From a virus: a DNA stretch of 22,316 bases. The stretch's first letter is position 1. Each line of letters opens with the position of its first letter. This document shows, one piece after another, positions 16,204-21,220 of this stretch. The DNA is taken from positions 1 through 22,316 of IMG/VR virus record IMGVR_UViG_3300031963_011940; one strand, 5' to 3'. The notes under the pieces are model-generated. The model made no database searches and was not told the origin of the DNA. It saw nothing but the letters and a program-made list of their open reading frames with translations. A program made the translations under genes and the position numbers.

Positions 16204-17469
16204 ATGAATAGAAGAGATTTCCTCTATGCTGGCCTCTTCGGAGGGTTGGGCCTAACAACCGGTGATGTTCTTAGAGCTCAGTCTGAGTCTAAGATTTCTG
16301 CTAAAGCACAGTCAATTATTCACATTTACTTGCCGGGCGGCGCAGCAGCACAAGAAACATGGGATCCAAAAATACATGCTCCTATTGAATTCAGAGGTCC
16401 ATTAGGTTCAGTTCAAACAAGTATACCCGGGGTACACTTCTCTGAGTATATGAAAGAAACAGCTAAGATTGCTAACAAGATCACAGTTGTTCGTTCTATG
16501 ACTCACGGGGAAGCAGCACATGAACGCGGAACACATAATATGTTTACTGGATATCGCCCTTCTCCTGCTATTAAGTATCCTTCTTTTGGTTCTGTTGTGG
16601 CACATGAATTTGGAAGTAGAAATTATCTTCCTCCTTATGTTTGTGTTCCGAATATGAATTCTGAAGATGCCGGTACCGGATATCTTTCAAAAGCTTTTGG
16701 TCCCTTCTCATTAGGATCAGACCCAGCATCAAAAGATTTTGCTGTTAGAGATTTAAAAATGAATGCAGGTGTAGACGAAGCTAGATTCAATCGCCGCCGT
16801 AGTATTCTAGAAACAGTAGATAATCATTTCCGTTCTATTGAAGGTGCTGATGCCATTGCATCTATGAACAAGTTTTATCAACAAGCGTATGATCTTGTTT
16901 CTTCTCAACAAGCCAGAGAAGCATTTGAACTTTCTAAAGAACCAGAACATATTCGTAATGCTTATGGTCAAACACAAGCTGGTCAAAGATTCTTAATGGC
17001 AAGAAGATTAGTAGAAGCTGGAGTAAGATTCGTTTCTGTTGTTTATGGTGGATGGGATCATCATGCTGCTATCGGCGCTAATATCAAAAATCAATTACCA
17101 GCATTCGATCAAGCATATGCTGCGTTAATTAAAGATCTAGAACAAAGAGGAATGCTTAATGATACAATCGTAATGGTATCTTCTGAATTCGGCAGAACTC
17201 CTAAGATCAATAAAGATGCCGGCAGAGACCATTGGCCAAGAGTATTCTCAGTAGCTTTTGCAGGTGGTGGATTTAAGGAAGGCTATATTCATGGAGCATC
17301 CAATGCTACGGGTGCTGAACCAGAAGAAAAACCTTTGACCGTTGAAAATATGGCTGCTACTATCTATAATCAAATTGGTATCGACCCTACTAAACATTTG
17401 ATGTCGGATGGAAATAGACCAGTATCTATTGTTTATAATGGAACCGTCGAACAAGACTTATTAGCTTAA
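16204..17469 (+). CDS. DUF1501 family Tat-exported protein
   Basis: The protein has 421 residues, about full length for the family. A TTG upstream (16189) would overlap the promoter box, so ATG 16204 is chosen. The N-terminus is a twin-arginine signal: N-R-R-D-F-L at residues 2-7, then a Gly/Leu-rich hydrophobic stretch to about residue 20. DUF1501 hallmarks follow: 'IYLPGGAAAQETWDPK', 'GEAAHERGTHNMFTGYRPSP' from 102, 'GGWDHH' at 282-287, 'SEFGRTP' at 327-333 and 'GRDHWP' at 340-345. The His/Asp-rich motifs resemble the metal site of the alkaline phosphatase/sulfatase superfamily, to which DUF1501 is usually assigned. The family is expanded in Planctomycetota and Verrucomicrobiota, usually beside c-type cytochrome (DUF1549/DUF1553) genes, which are absent here. 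The substrate is unknown. I infer capture from a host. Confidence 0.95.
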   Translation: MNRRDFLYAGLFGGLGLTTGDVLRAQSESKISAKAQSIIHIYLPGGAAAQETWDPKIHAPIEFRGPLGSVQTSIPGVHFSEYMKETAKIANKITVVRSMTHGEAAHERGTHNMFTGYRPSPAIKYPSFGSVVAHEFGSRNYLPPYVCVPNMNSEDAGTGYLSKAFGPFSLGSDPASKDFAVRDLKMNAGVDEARFNRRRSILETVDNHFRSIEGADAIASMNKFYQQAYDLVSSQQAREAFELSKEPEHIRNAYGQTQAGQRFLMARRLVEAGVRFVSVVYGGWDHHAAIGANIKNQLPAFDQAYAALIKDLEQRGMLNDTIVMVSSEFGRTPKINKDAGRDHWPRVFSVAFAGGGFKEGYIHGASNATGAEPEEKPLTVENMAATIYNQIGIDPTKHLMSDGNRPVSIVYNGTVEQDLLA

Positions 17470-17473
17470 TTTT

Positions 17474-18094
17474 ATGGATCAATATAGAGTAACACAAATT
17501 ATTCAAGAACTCATTAATGATAAAAATAATGAGTTATCACAATTAAACAATTATCTTAGTGAAGCACAGACTAGTTCTTGGAACTATGTGAATCCCCAAG
17601 ATTACCAAAATATGGTAAACGAAAAGGATATGGCATGGGGCAGAGTAAGTGATTTACAAAATCAATTAACTTCTGTACAACAAAACTATGATATGTTTGT
17701 ATCTAATTCTTCTAATTCAACTGCAGAGTTAGATGCTATGCGTTCTGTTTTAGAAGCTGTACGAGGTGAAAGGGATTTTTTCCAATCACAATTAGAATCT
17801 AAAGATTCATCTATTGCAGATCTGTCTAATACAGTAGAATCAAAAAATGTCGAATTGGCATCTATTCAAGGTTCTGTTAATGATTTGCAAATTAAAATTA
17901 CAGAACAAAATACTATTGTAGCAGATTTAAATTCACAACTTAATACAAAGCAAGAAGAAATTCTTTCATTGAAACAAAAGTTAGGAGACTTTGAAAGTAA
18001 GCTCCTTAATCTTAAAAGTAAAATCAAAGCCGAAATGGAAGAAGCTACTAGCGAAGTTGAAGAAGCTTTTGAAGAATCTAATTTGATTGATTAG
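17474..18094 (+). CDS. Coiled-coil protein, 206 aa
   Basis: It begins 4 nt after the DUF1501 stop, so the two are very likely on one mRNA. The sequence is dominated by heptad-like patterns rich in Leu, Gln, Glu and Ser ('LESKDSSIADLSNTVESKN', 'LNTKQEEILSLKQKLG'), from about residue 50 to the end. The tail is acidic ('EEATSEVEEAFEESN'). There is no signal peptide, transmembrane segment or enzymatic motif. It may be a long, elongated dimer or trimer. Coiled coils of this type occur in phage structural and scaffold proteins, but no family is recognised. Its link to the DUF1501 protein is by position only. Confidence 0.75.
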   Translation: MDQYRVTQIIQELINDKNNELSQLNNYLSEAQTSSWNYVNPQDYQNMVNEKDMAWGRVSDLQNQLTSVQQNYDMFVSNSSNSTAELDAMRSVLEAVRGERDFFQSQLESKDSSIADLSNTVESKNVELASIQGSVNDLQIKITEQNTIVADLNSQLNTKQEEILSLKQKLGDFESKLLNLKSKIKAEMEEATSEVEEAFEESNLID

Positions 18095-18095
18095 G

Positions 18096-18110
18096 GAAAC
18101 CATTTAAAAT
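18096..18110 (+). promoter_or_regulatory. GAAACC-N3-TAAAAT promoter-like element before lipoprotein operon
   Basis: GAAACCATTTAAAAT is followed by GAGGAT and ATG 18117. It has the same 9-nt offset between the two boxes as the elements at 13537 and 14723. GAGG also offers the only start-proximal purine-rich sequence in the window that could serve as a weak ribosome-binding site. Confidence 0.6.
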
Positions 18111-18116
18111 GAGGAT

Positions 18117-18686
18117 ATGAAAAAAATCCTCATTTGTTCAGTCCTAGTAGGAGCCACACTTATCTCTTGCACAGAGAAGACAGATGTGGCTCTCACTGTT
18201 TTTAGAGATAAGCAAGAAGATAAATTGTTGCAGCAAGTGGGTGAAGGAGAAGCTGCTATTGAATTTTATCGTAGGCAATATGGTGTACTAAAAGAAAGGT
18301 TAGTACGACTTAGGACTATGGAAATTCTTTTTCAGAAGCAAGCAGATCAAGCCATGGCAGACGGTAAGATTACCCGATCGTCTTTCTTGGATCAAAAGTT
18401 AGCGATGCTTCATGATAGGATTCCAAAAGCCGAAAAAGAGCTAAATGGCTTCTATGAAGTTCTAGAAAGGAAAAGAGAAGAGATTCGTTTAATCAAAGAC
18501 GAAACATATATCAATACTGCCATGGCTAAGACTACTGCGGATCTACCTGCTGTATCTGCTTATGAAAAACGAAAAGAAACCATAGATAATCTTGTTGAAT
18601 CACTAAGAGAAAAAGCTAGTAGATCTGAAGCTCTATTGCAAGTATCTCTTAATGAAGAAAGAATGATCCAAAATGAAACTAAGTAA
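18117..18686 (+). CDS. Coiled-coil lipoprotein, 189 aa
   Basis: The N-terminus 'MKKILICSVLVGATLISC' is a classical lipoprotein signal with lipobox L-I-S-C and the lipidated Cys at residue 18. The mature part is highly charged and helical with heptad patterns ('GEGEAAIEFYRRQYGVLKERL', 'EKELNGFYEVLERKREEI'). It should be exported and membrane-anchored in the host envelope. It heads an operon with a second lipoprotein (14-nt overlap) and a UVDE endonuclease. I do not recognise the family. Phage-encoded lipoproteins often block superinfection or serve lysis (outer spanins), but those are usually shorter and neither role is shown here. Possibly host-derived. Confidence 0.82.
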   Translation: MKKILICSVLVGATLISCTEKTDVALTVFRDKQEDKLLQQVGEGEAAIEFYRRQYGVLKERLVRLRTMEILFQKQADQAMADGKITRSSFLDQKLAMLHDRIPKAEKELNGFYEVLERKREEIRLIKDETYINTAMAKTTADLPAVSAYEKRKETIDNLVESLREKASRSEALLQVSLNEERMIQNETK

Positions 18687-19425
18687 AATTATTCCTCTTA
18701 TTGCAATTTTTCTAGTTGCATGTGAACCAGAAAAGAAGATATTCATCCCCGATGATGTAATTCTTGAGTATACACCTACTCTTCTAACAAAAAAAGAAGC
18801 CTTTGAATTTCGTATTCAAAAAATTAAAGAAGAAAAAGCATTATTCGAAAAGCTCTATAGAGAAATTCAATCACCGAATGCTAGAGAGAATACTTACTTA
18901 AAAATTAGAGAATTAGATAAGGAAGAAGCAAAATTAAAAAATCAATTATTTAATATTTTAAATATTGCAGAAGATAATGCTGTTAAGAAACATGACAGCC
19001 TATTACCAGTAAATGATGAATATTTAAATGATAAAACATTGCAGTCAGAAAAAGTATCATATCCTTTCTGGCAACCAAATGGCGAACCAATTCTTTATCC
19101 TAATATCAATAAATTTGATGTTGTAAAGGAATTTAAATATGTAGAAAAATTCAAAGGACATTTTGATGAAAAAAATATTTGGAGAATTTATAACAAATAC
19201 CCTCAAGTATTAGACATTCGTACACCAGCTGGTTGGAGATATTGGCAATTAGTCCAGTCTGCTTGTTGCCATTTGTCTACATACGTACCAACAGAAGATT
19301 GTTTAATGGATCTAGCTAAAGAAATTTACGAAGAAAGGGGTATTAAAGATCATGAAACCCTTCATTATAAGTATGGTTATCAGAGACCAGATCATGTTTT
19401 AAAATGGAATAAAAATAGTCTATGA
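18673..19425 (+). CDS. Second lipoprotein, 250 aa
   Basis: The start overlaps the previous gene by 14 nt. 'MKLSKIIPLIAIFLVAC' is a lipoprotein signal with lipobox L-V-A-C (Cys 17). The next 100 residues are charged helices ('AFEFRIQKIKEEKALFEKLY', 'LDKEEAKLKNQL'), resembling the coiled-coil plan of the preceding lipoprotein. The C-terminal half is different: globular and aromatic-rich ('PFWQPNGEPILYP', 'TPAGWRYWQLVQSACCHLS'), with a Cys pair and a further Cys. The two products may act together at the envelope. It ends in an ATGA overlap with the UVDE gene. No family recognised. Confidence 0.8.
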   Translation: MKLSKIIPLIAIFLVACEPEKKIFIPDDVILEYTPTLLTKKEAFEFRIQKIKEEKALFEKLYREIQSPNARENTYLKIRELDKEEAKLKNQLFNILNIAEDNAVKKHDSLLPVNDEYLNDKTLQSEKVSYPFWQPNGEPILYPNINKFDVVKEFKYVEKFKGHFDEKNIWRIYNKYPQVLDIRTPAGWRYWQLVQSACCHLSTYVPTEDCLMDLAKEIYEERGIKDHETLHYKYGYQRPDHVLKWNKNSL

Positions 19426-20312
19426 GATTAGGATTATGTTGTTTATTGTTGGGTAACGAAGCTAGTGAATTTAGGTCTACTACAGTTACGTGGGCTAAAA
19501 AGAATAATGATAAAATATACAATAAATTAAAAAATATATATGATCATAATTTAAATGAATTATGTAAAGTAGTAGATTATTGTATTAATAATAATATTTG
19601 GCATTATAGAATTTCATCTTCTTTATTCCCGTTAGCTGATCTTGAACCTTATTCTGATTACTTCAACGATTATATCGATAATAAAGAATATTGGTTGATG
19701 TCAAGAAAAAAAATTAATGAATTTATTTCTTTGGGTGGCAGACTGTCAATGCATCCTTCACAATTTTGTATTATTACTAATCCTGATAAAAAAATATCTT
19801 CTTCTTCATTAACTAATCTTGAAATGCATGGCGCTATCATGTCAAATTTAGGAATTCATGAGAACTTTCAATATCCCATCAACATTCATCTCTCTAATGG
19901 CAAAAGATCTCAGGAAGCTATCAATGCGGCGCTTTTAAATATAGATAAATTATCAATGAAAGTTCGTGCCAGACTAGTATTCGAAAATGAAGATAAAAGT
20001 TACTGGACTTGGCAAAAAATACATAGAGCTTTTCCCAATACTCCTATTACCTTAGATTATCATCATAGATTGATTAATAATGAAGGAGAGCCAGAATGGA
20101 AAGCTCATGAAGCATGCGTCGGCTCTTGGACTAGATATGGAGTAAAAGCCCTATTCCATTATAGTGAAGGTAGAGATCATTCATTAGATAGATCTCATTC
20201 TGATTATATTAATGAATTACCGCGATATTCTGATATGGATTTAGAAATTGAAGCTAAACAAAAAAATCTAGCTATCTTAGATATAAGAAACAAACAATAT
20301 ATTTTTGACTAA
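19422..20312 (+). CDS. uvsE: UV-damage endonuclease, UVDE/UvsE family
   Basis: The protein has 296 residues, near the usual length of bacterial UVDE. It is a metal-dependent TIM-barrel enzyme that nicks DNA 5' of UV photoproducts and some other lesions. The visible family motifs, which carry the expected metal ligands, are 'HYRISSSLFP', 'MHPSQF' (His 111), 'NIHLS' (His 156), 'FENED' (Glu 188), 'LDYHH' (Asp 212, His 215), 'FHYSEG' (His 246) and 'DLEIEAKQK' (Glu 275 or 277). The start overlaps the stop of the second lipoprotein gene as ATGA, so translation is probably coupled. In a phage it would repair sunlight damage to the viral genome. That suits an aquatic surface habitat, which is inference. 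Its grouping with lipoproteins is unusual. Confidence 0.95.
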   Translation: MRLGLCCLLLGNEASEFRSTTVTWAKKNNDKIYNKLKNIYDHNLNELCKVVDYCINNNIWHYRISSSLFPLADLEPYSDYFNDYIDNKEYWLMSRKKINEFISLGGRLSMHPSQFCIITNPDKKISSSSLTNLEMHGAIMSNLGIHENFQYPINIHLSNGKRSQEAINAALLNIDKLSMKVRARLVFENEDKSYWTWQKIHRAFPNTPITLDYHHRLINNEGEPEWKAHEACVGSWTRYGVKALFHYSEGRDHSLDRSHSDYINELPRYSDMDLEIEAKQKNLAILDIRNKQYIFD

Positions 20313-20315
20313 ATA
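20310..20315 (+). promoter_or_regulatory. Late-type promoter box TAAATA, 5 nt before ATG
   Basis: This reads CTAAATA-ATTTT-ATG, with ATG at 20321. The box incorporates the TAA stop codon of the UVDE gene. Confidence 0.5.
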
Positions 20316-20320
20316 ATTTT

Positions 20321-20506
20321 ATGTCTGAAGATCTTCAAATGAAGGTTTCTATCTTAGAACAAGATATAATTTCTTTAAAATTTCAAAAAGAATGTCTTGA
20401 AAAAGAAAATGACAAATTAAAATTAGAACTTAAAAAGTATGCCACACATTGTAAACATCACGGAGATAGAATATGTAACACCAACTGCGGAAGGTGTTCA
20501 AGATGA
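20321..20506 (+). CDS. 61-aa coiled coil with Cys/His-rich tail
   Basis: Residues 1-40 form a heptad-patterned helix ('VSILEQDIISLKFQKECLEKE'). The last 20 hold a dense Cys/His cluster (HCKHHGDRICNTNCGRC) that could bind a metal. Start choice is supported by the TAAATA box 5 nt upstream. It lies 8 nt after the UVDE stop. The next ORF begins inside its 3' end in another frame. No family recognised. It may be a small regulatory or assembly protein. Confidence 0.6.
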   Translation: MSEDLQMKVSILEQDIISLKFQKECLEKENDKLKLELKKYATHCKHHGDRICNTNCGRCSR

Positions 20507-20657
20507 TAGACCAACATTTCTTACTTTCGGTGTAGAAGAAAATATCAATAAAGAATACATCGAAAAAGAATTTGCTGAGCATATTAAAGAATATACCGGG
20601 CATGAAGTAAAATCATTTCGTTATGATTTTACTTATACAGAGAATTTAGAAGATTAA
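20439..20657 (+). CDS. 72-aa hypothetical protein overlapping the preceding gene
   Basis: It starts with ATG inside the 3' end of the 61-aa gene, overlapping it by 68 nt in the +1 frame. The acidic product ('FGVEENINKEYIEKEFAEHI', 'FRYDFTYTENLED') looks like a small alpha/beta protein, with no signal or membrane segment. A shorter form starting at a non-ATG codon beyond the overlap cannot be excluded, nor can a frameshift product joined to the 61-aa protein. Its TAA interlocks with the stop of the convergent gene. Unknown function. Confidence 0.5.
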   Translation: MPHIVNITEIEYVTPTAEGVQDDRPTFLTFGVEENINKEYIEKEFAEHIKEYTGHEVKSFRYDFTYTENLED

Positions 20658-21187
20658 CCTTGGTTAGACCATACAGCGTGTATGGTACATGCCGCGGAAG
20701 CTGACAAAGAAATTTCATTAGTATTTGCAACTAATTCAAGGTCTAATGCCATGCCTGGACTCAATACAAAACTGGTTAATGATCCGGTTCTACGAAGAGC
20801 AACACTTTGACCTGTAAATACATCGCCAGAATCATTAACAATAGATATTTTCTTTGCGGCATTAGATGGGAACGCCCCGAAAGAGGTACCGACATTATAT
20901 TCTATAATATTCCAGTTATTAGTTGTGAGAGGCGTTACCACGGTAGTACCACCGCCGCCTCCCGTACCACCGGCTATATCACCGGCATTTACAATATAAG
21001 TTAAAACGGCGGTGTGTGGATATACATCAACAGATGAAGTGGGCTCTACACCAGTTTCAGCATAGGCAACACGGGTTGTTGACACATATGGAAATCTAGT
21101 ATCTGTATCACTAATTTTAATGAATTTACCATATTCCAATGAAGCTGGATTATTACGTACATCGGTATCAAAATCGGTATATGCCAT
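20654..21187 (-). CDS. 177-aa virion-type protein with glycine linker
   Basis: The N-terminal half ('MAYTDFDTDVRNNPASLEYG', 'FPYVSTTRVAYAE') is followed by a flexible 'GGTGGGGG' linker at about residues 77-84. The C-terminal half is strand-rich ('SIVNDSGDVFTGQSVALRR', 'SFVLSPGMALDLELV') and looks like a small beta-sandwich. There is no signal peptide or enzyme motif. Two domains joined by a Gly linker, a late-type promoter and position between fibre genes suggest a minor tail or head-decoration protein. No specific family recognised. Confidence 0.7.
   Translation of the reverse strand: MAYTDFDTDVRNNPASLEYGKFIKISDTDTRFPYVSTTRVAYAETGVEPTSSVDVYPHTAVLTYIVNAGDIAGGTGGGGGTTVVTPLTTNNWNIIEYNVGTSFGAFPSNAAKKISIVNDSGDVFTGQSVALRRTGSLTSFVLSPGMALDLELVANTNEISLSASAACTIHAVWSNQG
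20668..20686. terminator. Hairpin at a convergent junction, possible terminator
   Basis: ACCATACA (20668-20675) pairs perfectly with TGTATGGT (20679-20686) around a GCG loop, within the last codons of the minus-strand gene and 10 nt past the plus-strand stop. There is no T-run on either side, so its role as a terminator is uncertain. Confidence 0.35.
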
Positions 21188-21192
21188 ACAAT

Positions 21193-21200
21193 TATTTATG
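21193..21200 (-). promoter_or_regulatory. Late-type promoter box CATAAATA, 5 nt before ATG
   Basis: On the minus strand this reads GCATAAATA-ATTGT-ATG (ATG at 21187). It is nearly identical to the box at 7713-7720 and back to back with the box of the divergent fibre gene. Confidence 0.6.
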
Positions 21201-21207
21201 CTTTTGA

Positions 21208-21215
21208 AATAAATA
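21208..21215 (+). promoter_or_regulatory. Late-type promoter box AATAAATA, 5 nt before ATG
   Basis: This reads AATAAATA-AAAGC-ATG, with ATG at 21221. The same 5-nt spacing is seen at the other late-type starts. Only 33 nt separate the two divergent genes here. Confidence 0.6.
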
Positions 21216-21220
21216 AAAGC

